The notes below the pieces were generated by a model, which was not told the origin of the DNA, ran no database searches, and was given only the letters and a program-made list of their open reading frames with translations. A stretch of 5,198 bases of DNA from an uncultured Eubacteriales bacterium (GTDB lineage: Bacteria; Bacillota; Clostridia; Oscillospirales; Oscillospiraceae). Position numbers and translations under genes: made by a program. The stretch spans positions 1-5,198 of the forward strand of contig USLX01000099.1 in the NCBI GenBank assembly GCA_900555665.1. The letters are read 5' to 3'. Every line of letters starts with the position of its first letter. Position 1 is the stretch's first letter. Positions 1 to 5,198 of this stretch are shown piece after piece.

Positions 1-55
1 TAAAGTTCAAAAACCTGGACGGCAGCGGGGCGAAAAGGCTTTTTCGACACGCTGA
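1..55 (+). repeat. Intergenic repeat copy A, right-hand end only (truncated by the window edge)
   Basis: Positions 3-55 align with 3851-3904 of the complete copy B, with scattered substitutions and two compensating one-base indels around the GGAC/GGCAGC stretch. The shared core is GGCAGCGGGGC, then an A-run, GNCT, a T-run and GACACGCTGA. The terminal arm TTTTTCGACA is at 40-49. A small hairpin pairs 31-36 (CGAAAA) with 41-46 (TTTTCG). The left part of the copy lies before the window. No transposase is visible, so I call it a non-autonomous, MITE-like or structured intergenic element rather than an insertion sequence. Confidence 0.8.
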
Positions 56-87
56 GGCCTGCGATCCGCAGCTGCGGAACGCAGGCC
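56..87 (+). terminator. Strong GC hairpin just after repeat copy A, possible terminator of the upstream gene
   Basis: The arm GGCCTGCG (56-63) pairs perfectly with CGCAGGCC (80-87). Inside it, after an A/A mismatch, the 14-base palindrome at 65-78 continues the stem. Only a short CTTT follows (88-91), so a classic U-tract is missing. The hairpin could end transcription arriving from the left or insulate the exporter promoter downstream. The structure is clear from the sequence; the terminator role is inferred and uncertain. Confidence 0.4.
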
Positions 88-134
88 CTTTGGCACGCGG
101 ACGGAGGCGGAGGGACGGATTTTTTGTGCGATGC

Positions 135-163
135 TGGAAAAACGGGGCAGCATATGCTATAGT
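135..163 (+). promoter_or_regulatory. Putative housekeeping sigma promoter for the ABC exporter operon
   Basis: The -10 hexamer TATAGT is at 158-163 and is preceded by an extended -10 TG (155-156). A weak -35, TGGAAA (135-140, 4 of 6 consensus bases), lies at an ideal 17-base spacing. Transcription would start near 170, giving a 5' leader of roughly 26 bases. That is too short to hold an attenuator or leader peptide. No clear operator palindrome overlaps the promoter and no regulator gene is in the window. Confidence 0.6.
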
Positions 164-195
164 AGGCTGAAAACGGATGGACAGGAAGAGATGCC

Positions 196-1923
196 ATGAA
201 ACAAATTTTGCCATATTTGAAGGCTTATACGCGCGACAGCATCCTCTCGCCGCTGTTTAAGCTGATTGAGGCGCTGCTGGAGCTGCTGGTGCCGCTGATC
301 ATTGCTGATATCATCGACGTCGGCGTTGCGGCGGGAGACAAGGGGTACATTCTCTTGCGCTGCGGCCTGATGATTGGCCTTGGACTGCTCGGCCTGGCCT
401 GCTCAGTTACGGCGCAGTATTTTGCCGCGCGGGCGGCGACCGGCTTTACGGCGAAGATCCGCGGGGCGCTGTTTTCCCACATTCAGACGCTCAGCTATGC
501 CGACCTCGATCAGATCGGCACACCGACGCTCCTGACCCGGCTGACGAGCGACATGAACCAGGTGCAAAACGGGCTGAATCTGACGCTGCGGCTGCTGCTG
601 CGGTCGCCGTTTGTGGTGTTCGGCGCGATGGTGATGGCCTTTACGGTCGACGCGAAGGCGGCGCTGGTGTTTGTGGTGACGATCCCGGCGCTGTTTGCGG
701 TGGTGTTTGCGGTGATGCTCTCCTGCATTCCGCTCTACCGCAAGGTGCAGTCGAAGCTGGACCGGGTGCTCGGCGCGACGCGCGAGAATCTGGACGGCGT
801 GCGCGTGATCCGGGCGTTTTGCATGCAGGACGGGGAGACGGCGGAATTTTCACGCCGGAACGAGGATCTGACGCACATGCAGCGCTTTGTGGGGCGGATT
901 TCCGCACTGCTCAACCCGCTGACGTATGTGATTGTGAATCTGGGCGTGGTAGCCATTTTGCGCACGGGCGCGGTTCGGGTCGACTCCGGCGCGCTGACGC
1001 AGGGACAGGTCATTGCGCTCTACAACTATATGTCGCAGATTCTGGTGGAGCTCATCAAGTTTGCAAACCTGATTTTGAACATTACGCGCTCGATTGCCAG
1101 CGGGAGCCGGATCGGTCAGCTGCTGGAGCAGAAGCCGTCCCTCTCCTCGCCCGAGGCGCTGCCGGCGGCGGTGGAGGCGGAGGACGAGGTTTCGTTCCGG
1201 AATGTGACGTTCCGCTGCCCGGGGGCGGAGGTGCCGACGCTGTCGGACATCAGCTTTACGGCAAAGAAGGGCCAGACCATCGGCATCATCGGCGGCACGG
1301 GCTCCGGCAAGACGATGCTGGCGAACCTCATCGGGCGGTTTTACGATGTGGATGAGGGCGCAGTTGAGGTGGACGGCGTGGATGTGCGGGCATATCCGCT
1401 GGCTGCGCTGCGGGCAAAGATCGGCTTTGTGCCGCAGAAGGCGCTGCTGTTCCGCGGGACGATCCGCGAAAATCTGCTCTGGGGCGACGAGAAGGCCTCG
1501 GACGAGACGATTGCCATGGCGCTGGAGACTGCGCAGGCGGCGGAGATCGTCGCGGGCAAGGAAGGCGGGCTGGAGTATGAGCTGGAGGCCGGGGGGCGCA
1601 ACCTCTCCGGCGGGCAGCGGCAGCGGCTGACGATTGCGCGCGCGCTGACGAGAAGGCCGGAAATTCTGATTCTGGATGACAGCGCCTCGGCACTGGACTT
1701 TGCGACGGACGCGGCGCTGCGGCATGCGCTGCGTGAGCTGCCGTGGAAGCCTACGACGTTTTTGATTTCGCAGCGCACAGCGTCGATCCGCTTTGCAGAC
1801 CAGATTCTCGTGCTCGACGAGGGGCATCTGGTCGGGCTCGGCACACATGAGGCGCTGCTGGAGGGCTGCCCGGTGTATCGCGAGATCTATGATTCGCAGT
1901 TTAAAAAGGAGGAAGCGAGATGA
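196..1923 (+). CDS. ABC transporter half-subunit with degenerate ATPase site (heterodimeric multidrug-exporter type, BmrC/YheI-like)
   Basis: This 575-residue half-transporter has an N-terminal membrane domain with six likely helices (about 18-40, 53-75, 133-153, 155-178, 240-258, 275-297). A cytoplasmic nucleotide-binding domain follows (about 331-565). Visible motifs are Walker A GGTGSGKT (366-373, Lys372), Q-loop Gln414, signature LSGGQ (470-474) and Walker B ILILD ending at Asp494. The residue after Walker B is Asp495 instead of the catalytic Glu, and the switch position in LISQR is Gln526 instead of His. Such changes are typical of the degenerate subunit of heterodimeric type IV exporters. 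Its intact LSGGQ would complete the active site of the partner encoded next. The start at 196 is supported by AGGAAG at 183-188. The stop overlaps the next start (ATGA), so the pair should be co-translated. It probably exports drugs or other lipophilic compounds across the cytoplasmic membrane. Family is confident; substrate is unknown. Confidence 0.93.
   Translation: MKQILPYLKAYTRDSILSPLFKLIEALLELLVPLIIADIIDVGVAAGDKGYILLRCGLMIGLGLLGLACSVTAQYFAARAATGFTAKIRGALFSHIQTLSYADLDQIGTPTLLTRLTSDMNQVQNGLNLTLRLLLRSPFVVFGAMVMAFTVDAKAALVFVVTIPALFAVVFAVMLSCIPLYRKVQSKLDRVLGATRENLDGVRVIRAFCMQDGETAEFSRRNEDLTHMQRFVGRISALLNPLTYVIVNLGVVAILRTGAVRVDSGALTQGQVIALYNYMSQILVELIKFANLILNITRSIASGSRIGQLLEQKPSLSSPEALPAAVEAEDEVSFRNVTFRCPGAEVPTLSDISFTAKKGQTIGIIGGTGSGKTMLANLIGRFYDVDEGAVEVDGVDVRAYPLAALRAKIGFVPQKALLFRGTIRENLLWGDEKASDETIAMALETAQAAEIVAGKEGGLEYELEAGGRNLSGGQRQRLTIARALTRRPEILILDDSASALDFATDAALRHALRELPWKPTTFLISQRTASIRFADQILVLDEGHLVGLGTHEALLEGCPVYREIYDSQFKKEEAR
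1906..1912 (+). promoter_or_regulatory. Ribosome binding site for the second ABC subunit, inside the first gene
   Basis: AAGGAGG is a near-perfect anti-16S match within the last codons of the first exporter gene, 7 bases before the ATG at 1920. Together with the ATGA stop/start overlap it fixes the start of the second gene and points to translational coupling, which would help keep the two subunits at equal levels. Confidence 0.85.
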
Positions 1924-3662
1924 AACAGAATTCCTCCGAGACGCTGCGCCGCGTTCTGGTGCATCTGAAGCCCTATGGCGGATGGATGCTGCTGGCGCTT
2001 TTGTGCGCGGCGGGGAACGTCGCAGCGGCGCTCTATATTCCGATTCTGGTCGGCAATGCGATCGATCAGATCGTGGGGCCGGGACAGGTTGCCTTCCGGG
2101 CGGTGGCGGCGACGGGCGTGCAGATTGCGCTGCTGGCCGTGCTTGGCGCGGCGGCGCAGTGGGTGATGAATGTGGTGAACAACCGCGTTGTCTTCTTTGT
2201 CACGCGCGACACGCGCGCCGAGGCCTTTGCCCATCTGCAGAAGCTGCCGCTGTCCTACCTCGACAGCCATCCCTCCGGGGATGTGATCAGCCGGATGATT
2301 GCCGACGTCGACCAGTTTGCCGACGGGCTTTTGATGGGATTTACGCAGCTTTTTACCGGCGTGCTCACAATCTTGGGGACGCTGGGGATCATGTTCGTTT
2401 TGAACTGGAAGATTACGCTGGTGCTCGTGGCGCTGACGCCGCTGTCGCTGTTTGCGGCGAAGTTTATTGCGTCGCGGACGTACCATATGTTCCGCGAACA
2501 GTCGGCCTCGCGCGGAGAACAGACCGCGTTTATGAACGAGATGGTCGACGGACAGAAGGTTGTGCAGGCGTTCGGCTATGAGGCGCGGTCGGATCAGAAG
2601 TTCGGCGAGCTCAATGAGGCGCTGCGGCGCGCCTCGCTGCGGGCGACGTTTTTCTCCTCGCTGACGAATCCGACAACGCGCTTTTTGACGAGTCTGGTGT
2701 ATGCCTGCGTGGGGCTGGCCGGGGCGCTCTCGGCGGTGGCGGGGACGATCACGGTCGGCGGGCTGACGGTGTTTCTCAGCTATGCCAACCAGTATGCAAA
2801 GCCGTTTAATGAGATTTCCGGCGTGGTGACGGAGCTGCAGAATGCCATCGCGTGCGCGGGGCGCGTGTTTGCGCTGATGGACGAGCCGGAGCAGATTCCG
2901 GATGCGGCGGACGCCGCGGTGCTCACGGATGTGACGGGGCGCGTGGCGCTGGAGGATGTTTCGTTCCGCTATGTGCCGCAGACGCCGCTGCTGGAGCATG
3001 TTGCGCTGCAGGTGGAGCCCGGGCAGCGCGTGGCCATTGTCGGGCCGACGGGCTGCGGCAAGACGACACTCATCAATCTGCTCATGCGCTTTTACGACGT
3101 GGGCGGCGGGGCCATCACCGTCGACGGGCATGACGTCCGGGCGGTGACACGGGACAGCTTGCGGCGGAATTTTGGCATGGTGCTGCAGGACACCTGGCTG
3201 AAGACCGGGACAGTGCGGGAGAATATCGCGCTGGCGCGGCCGGAGGCCACACAGGCCGAAGTGGAGGCGGCGGCGAAGGCCGCGCATGCACATGGCTTTA
3301 TCACGCGCCTGTCGCAGGGGTATGACACGCCGCTCACGGATTTGAGCGCGGGGCTTTCGGCCGGGCAGCGGCAGCTGCTCTGCATTGCGCGGCTGATGCT
3401 GGCGCTGCCGCCGATGCTGATTCTCGACGAGGCAACCAGCTCGATCGACACGCGCACGGAGCTGAAGATTCAGCAGGCCTTTGCCGTGATGATGAAGGGC
3501 CGGACGAGCTTTATCGTGGCGCATCGGCTGTCGACCATCCGGGAGGCGGACGTCATCCTGGTGATGAAGGACGGACACATCATCGAACAGGGGCGGCATG
3601 AGGAGCTGCTCCGGCAGGACGGCTTCTATGCCAAGCTCTATAACAGCCAGTTCGCACCGTAA
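1920..3662 (+). CDS. ABC transporter half-subunit with catalytically complete Walker B (heterodimeric multidrug-exporter type, BmrD/YheH-like)
   Basis: This 580-residue partner of the preceding gene has six likely membrane helices (about 21-43, 64-86, 138-160, 163-183, 253-275, 283-305) and a nucleotide-binding domain (about 341-575). Motifs are Walker A GPTGCGKT (375-382, Lys381), Q-loop Gln423, Walker B LILDE with Asp503 and catalytic Glu504, and switch His535 in VAHRLSTI. The signature is LSAGQ (479-483) rather than LSGGQ. In the head-to-tail dimer, this protein's Walker motifs pair with the first subunit's LSGGQ to form the competent site. Its LSAGQ faces the Asp/Gln-altered site of the first subunit. 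That asymmetry is characteristic of BmrCD, LmrCD and TM287/288 exporters. It is shorter than B. subtilis YheH, about 670 residues as I recall it. The gene overlaps its partner by 4 bases, and its stop is followed after 35 bases by repeat copy B. Substrate and regulation are not evident. Confidence 0.93.
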   Translation: MKQNSSETLRRVLVHLKPYGGWMLLALLCAAGNVAAALYIPILVGNAIDQIVGPGQVAFRAVAATGVQIALLAVLGAAAQWVMNVVNNRVVFFVTRDTRAEAFAHLQKLPLSYLDSHPSGDVISRMIADVDQFADGLLMGFTQLFTGVLTILGTLGIMFVLNWKITLVLVALTPLSLFAAKFIASRTYHMFREQSASRGEQTAFMNEMVDGQKVVQAFGYEARSDQKFGELNEALRRASLRATFFSSLTNPTTRFLTSLVYACVGLAGALSAVAGTITVGGLTVFLSYANQYAKPFNEISGVVTELQNAIACAGRVFALMDEPEQIPDAADAAVLTDVTGRVALEDVSFRYVPQTPLLEHVALQVEPGQRVAIVGPTGCGKTTLINLLMRFYDVGGGAITVDGHDVRAVTRDSLRRNFGMVLQDTWLKTGTVRENIALARPEATQAEVEAAAKAAHAHGFITRLSQGYDTPLTDLSAGLSAGQRQLLCIARLMLALPPMLILDEATSSIDTRTELKIQQAFAVMMKGRTSFIVAHRLSTIREADVILVMKDGHIIEQGRHEELLRQDGFYAKLYNSQFAP

Positions 3663-3767
3663 GGCGCGGGAGGGGCAGGCGCAAACTTCGAAATTTTGAG
3701 ACTGTCAAAAAACGGTGAAATGCAGGTTTGTGACAGAGTCGCAGGGGATGGCCCAGGCCAGCTTCTC

Positions 3768-3782
3768 TTGCCCTTCGGGCAA
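3768..3782. other. Small hairpin within repeat copy B
   Basis: TTGCCC (3768-3773) pairs perfectly with GGGCAA (3777-3782) across a TTC loop. It is directly followed by a weaker 5-bp hairpin, TTCAC (3783-3787) with GTGAA (3795-3799), that competes with the next large stem. Confidence 0.6.
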
Positions 3783-3796
3783 TTCACCTTCAGAGT

Positions 3797-3819
3797 GAAG
3801 GGGGCAAAGAGCCCCCTTC
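3797..3819 (+). terminator. GC-rich hairpin within repeat copy B, possible terminator of the exporter operon
   Basis: GAAGGGGGC (3797-3805) pairs perfectly with GCCCCCTTC (3811-3819) across an AAAGA loop, a 9-bp stem that a T-G wobble and one more pair could extend to 11. The nearest T-run (3836-3840) is 17 bases downstream, so it is not a textbook intrinsic terminator. No better terminator lies between the stop at 3662 and the next gene, so the repeat probably provides the transcript end. The hairpin is clear; its function is inferred. Confidence 0.4.
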
Positions 3820-3832
3820 GCGTTCAATCAAG

Positions 3833-3865
3833 CAGTTTTTCAGACTTTATAAGTTTGAAAAACTG
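3833..3865. other. Long hairpin (15-bp stem, 3-base loop) within repeat copy B
   Basis: CAGTTTTTCAGACTT (3833-3847) pairs with AAGTTTGAAAAACTG (3851-3865) across a TAT loop. The only non-Watson-Crick position is one G-T pair. The right arm is recognisable in copy A at 3-17 with substitutions; the left arm of copy A lies outside the window. Confidence 0.7.
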
Positions 3866-3879
3866 GACGGGCAGCGGGG

Positions 3880-3895
3880 CAAAAAGACTTTTTTG
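3880..3895. other. A/T-rich hairpin at the right end of repeat copy B
   Basis: CAAAAA (3880-3885) pairs with TTTTTG (3890-3895) across a GACT loop. The equivalent stem in copy A (31-36 with 41-46) reads CGAAAA/TTTTCG, so the second pair changed from A-T to G-C on both sides. The right arm overlaps the terminal inverted repeat, so this stem and end-to-end pairing of the element exclude each other. Confidence 0.6.
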
Positions 3896-3951
3896 ACACG
3901 CTGACGCCCCCGCAGGCCAAAGCTGGCAATCCGGAATTTGGCGGGAGAAAT

Positions 3952-3967
3952 CGGCAGGATGCTGCCG
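3952..3967. other. Short perfect hairpin upstream of the NTPase-CYTH promoter
   Basis: CGGCAG (3952-3957) pairs with CTGCCG (3962-3967) across a GATG loop, ending 10 bases before the putative -35 box. It could be an operator-like dyad or chance in GC-rich DNA. Nothing else identifiable lies at 3905-3977. Confidence 0.3.
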
Positions 3968-3977
3968 GGGGAGGCGC

Positions 3978-4006
3978 TTGCAAAGTACGAAAATTTCTGT
4001 TAGACT
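3978..4006 (+). promoter_or_regulatory. Putative housekeeping sigma promoter for the NTPase-CYTH gene
   Basis: The -35 TTGCAA (3978-3983, 4 of 6 consensus) and -10 TAGACT (4001-4006, 4 of 6) are separated by exactly 17 bases. An extended -10 TG sits at 3998-3999. This is the same arrangement as the promoter at 135-163. It suggests the gene is transcribed on its own rather than by read-through from the exporter operon. The leader would be about 22 bases. Confidence 0.55.
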
Positions 4007-4035
4007 GGGGACAGATTGAAACGAAGGGTGATCCT

Positions 4036-5139
4036 ATGGGCAAGCGCATCAAACGCATTGTATTGACCGGCGGGCCGGCGGCGGGGAAGACGACGCTCAT
4101 CAGCCGCATTCTCAAGGAATTCAAACAGGATGATGGATGGAAGGTGATCACCATCCCGGAGACGGCGACGGAACTGATCAGCGGATTTGGCATCCGGCCG
4201 TTCGGCGGGTGCGTTACGATGCTGGAATTTCAATATTTTGTGGTGGCCGACCAGCTGCACAAGGAGCAGCTGGCGCTGCGGGCGGCGGAGATGGTGCCGG
4301 AGGAGAACGTGCTGGTGCTCTACGACCGGGCGCTGCTTGACGATAAGGCCTATGTCACGGATGAGGAATTCCGGGCGGTATTGGCGTCGTTCGGGAAGAC
4401 GGAGGAGGAAGTGCTCGCGGGATATGACGCGGTGCTGCATCTGGTGTCCTGCGCGAAGGGGGCGGAGTTTGCCTACCATTTCGGCAACGAGGCGCGGTAT
4501 GAACCCGTAGAAGTGGCGCGGGAGATGGACGACAAGACGATCCGGGCCTGGAGCGGGCATCCCAATCTGCACATCATCGACAATTCCGTCGATTTTGAGG
4601 ACAAGATCGCGCGGGGACTGCGCGCGGTATATGCGTGCCTCGGCGAAAAGGCGCCGGAGCTGCGCTGGCACAAGTATCTGGTTGCAATGCCGGAGCTGAA
4701 GGCTCTGGAGGAGCGGTATGCCGCGGCGGGGATCGACATGATGCAGACCTATCTGCAGCAGACGAGCCCGCAGGTGGTTCGCCGCGTGCGCCAACAGCGA
4801 AACGGCGCGGAATATCTCTATTTTTATACGGAAAAGCGCACCACGCCGGAGGGAGAATGGGAGACGGAACGGCCCATCTCCGCCAAGGAGTATGTGCAGT
4901 ATCTGATGGAGGGCGACATGAGCCTGTGCGCCGTGCACAAGACGAAATACCGCTTCCGCTATGAGGGGCAGCGGATGGAGCTGGACGTCTATCCGTTCAG
5001 CCGTGAGCGGGCGATTTTGCGCGCCGCGCTCGAGGAGGGGGCCAAACTGAAGACGCCGCCGGAGATCGCGGTAGTGCGCGAGGTGACGGGGCAGGCGGAA
5101 TATAAAAACCGCAATCTGGCGCGGACACAGGCGCTGTAA
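4036..5139 (+). CDS. P-loop NTPase (AAA_28-like) fused to a CYTH/triphosphate-tunnel-like domain
   Basis: This 367-residue soluble protein has no signal peptide or membrane segment. The N-terminal domain (about 6-185) has Walker A GGPAAGKT (12-19, Lys18) and a Walker B-like VLVLYDR (Asp97, Arg98), matching the AAA_28 P-loop class. The C-terminal part (about 205-365) has the CYTH order: HKYLV (Lys213), MMQTYL (235-240), RVR (250-252), YTEK (Lys267), ETE (276-278), KTKYR (302-306), ELDVY (315-319) and REVTGQ with YKNRNLA (348-362). CYTH proteins bind triphosphorylated or polyphosphate ligands in an eight-stranded tunnel. Here the first-strand ExExK motif reads LRWHK (209-213), and the late ExE strand reads LRAAL (328-332). 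The acidic metal ligands seem lost while the basic residues remain, so ligand binding without hydrolysis is possible. The start at 4036 has AAGGGTG at 4024-4030. Cellular role is unknown; fusion architecture is fairly sure. Confidence 0.87.
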   Translation: MGKRIKRIVLTGGPAAGKTTLISRILKEFKQDDGWKVITIPETATELISGFGIRPFGGCVTMLEFQYFVVADQLHKEQLALRAAEMVPEENVLVLYDRALLDDKAYVTDEEFRAVLASFGKTEEEVLAGYDAVLHLVSCAKGAEFAYHFGNEARYEPVEVAREMDDKTIRAWSGHPNLHIIDNSVDFEDKIARGLRAVYACLGEKAPELRWHKYLVAMPELKALEERYAAAGIDMMQTYLQQTSPQVVRRVRQQRNGAEYLYFYTEKRTTPEGEWETERPISAKEYVQYLMEGDMSLCAVHKTKYRFRYEGQRMELDVYPFSRERAILRAALEEGAKLKTPPEIAVVREVTGQAEYKNRNLARTQAL

Positions 5140-5141
5140 CA

Positions 5142-5198
5142 GAGACTGTCGAAAAACGATAAAAGGCAGTTCCGAGAGAGAGCCGCAGGGGTAGAGTG
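5142..5198 (+). repeat. Intergenic repeat copy C, left-hand end only (truncated by the window edge)
   Basis: Positions 5142-5191 match 3698-3747 of copy B at 40 of 50 positions without gaps. This includes the terminal arm, here TGTCGAAAAA (5147-5156), and the conserved CGCAGGGG (5184-5191). It starts 2 bases after the TAA of the NTPase-CYTH gene. Any terminator for that gene must therefore lie in or beyond the repeat. Orientation relative to the genes is the same as for copies A and B. Confidence 0.8.

Larger units (their letters stand above)
3697..3904 (+). repeat. Intergenic repeat copy B, complete, about 208 bp with terminal inverted repeats
   Basis: The element occupies over half of the 373-base gap at 3663-4035. 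Its ends are a perfect 10-base inverted repeat, TGTCAAAAAA (3703-3712) and TTTTTTGACA (3889-3898). Partial matches extend outwards (AG on the left, CT on the right). The left 50 bases (3698-3747) match copy C at 40 of 50 positions without gaps, and the right end matches copy A. Inside are hairpins at 3768-3782, 3797-3819, 3833-3865 and 3880-3895. There is no transposase and no obvious target-site duplication. It resembles a MITE-like or BIME-like structured intergenic element that may also shape the 3' end of the exporter transcript. Copy boundaries are approximate to a few bases. Confidence 0.8.

Noticed and set aside
120..125. Six-T run upstream of the exporter promoter as an intrinsic terminator tail.
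   Set aside because: No stable hairpin lies directly before it; the strong hairpin at 56-87 ends 32 bases earlier.
164..195. Leader peptide or attenuator like the bmrB leader of B. subtilis bmrCD.
   Set aside because: With the promoter at 135-163 the 5' leader is only about 26 bases, too short for a leader peptide with alternative hairpins.
191..199. Two-codon mini-frame ATG CCA TGA whose stop overlaps the start of the first ABC gene.
   Set aside because: The ATG at 191 sits only 2 bases after AGGAAG (183-188), too close for initiation. The ATG at 196 is ideally spaced, so the mini-frame is probably chance.
1887..3599. Very long minus-strand open frame opposite the second ABC gene, encoding an Arg/His/Gln-rich protein.
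   Set aside because: It is antisense to a clear ABC gene with all family motifs. Its composition is low-complexity, as expected for a shadow frame in GC-rich coding DNA, and it shows no domain.
3697..3904. Insertion sequence or CRISPR array.
   Set aside because: There is no transposase frame and no clear target-site duplication. There are no short regularly spaced direct repeats, since the copies are kilobases apart.
3905..3976. Long-range pairing of CGCCCCCGCAG (3905-3915) with the G-rich stretch at 3962-3976, as a riboswitch or regulatory fold.
   Set aside because: The pairing needs two interruptions, lies upstream of the putative transcription start of the gene, and matches no riboswitch class I recognise.
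4000..4938. Minus-strand open frame of over 300 codons opposite the NTPase-CYTH gene.
   Set aside because: It is a shadow of a gene with clear P-loop and CYTH motifs, and its translation is His/Arg/Leu-rich with no recognisable domain.

Overview
The window is GC-rich with G/C-biased third codon positions, strong AGGAGG-type ribosome binding sites and extended -10 promoters. This fits a high-GC member of the Clostridia, for example an Oscillospiraceae-like gut Firmicute. That placement is an inference from style and gene content, not a marker-based identification. All three real genes lie on the + strand and together cover about 88% of the window.

Layout. Positions 1-55 hold the right-hand end of a dispersed intergenic repeat (copy A), followed by a strong GC hairpin (56-87) and a promoter (135-163). 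Positions 196-3662 are a two-gene operon with a 4-base ATGA overlap. It encodes the two half-transporters of a heterodimeric ABC exporter of the BmrCD/LmrCD/TM287-288 type. The first subunit has a degenerate ATPase site (Asp in place of the catalytic Glu, Gln in place of the switch His). The second keeps the catalytic Glu and His but has an LSAGQ signature, so one composite ATP site should be active and the other degenerate. Positions 3663-4035 are a 373-base gap holding one complete copy of the repeat (copy B, about 208 bp, with terminal inverted repeats and several internal hairpins) and then a promoter. Positions 4036-5139 encode a 367-residue fusion of a P-loop NTPase domain with a CYTH/triphosphate-tunnel-like domain. 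By eye, two acidic ExE metal-binding motifs of that domain are missing. Copy C of the repeat begins 2 bases after this gene's stop and runs off the window.

How the parts relate. The two ABC subunits form one membrane exporter, probably for drugs or lipophilic compounds; the substrate cannot be read from sequence. The NTPase-CYTH gene has its own promoter and no visible functional link to the exporter. The most notable features are the repeat, present in the same orientation in all three intergenic spaces with base changes that preserve pairing, and the acid-stripped CYTH domain. No RNA genes, CRISPR array, insertion sequence with a transposase, or phage genes are visible.
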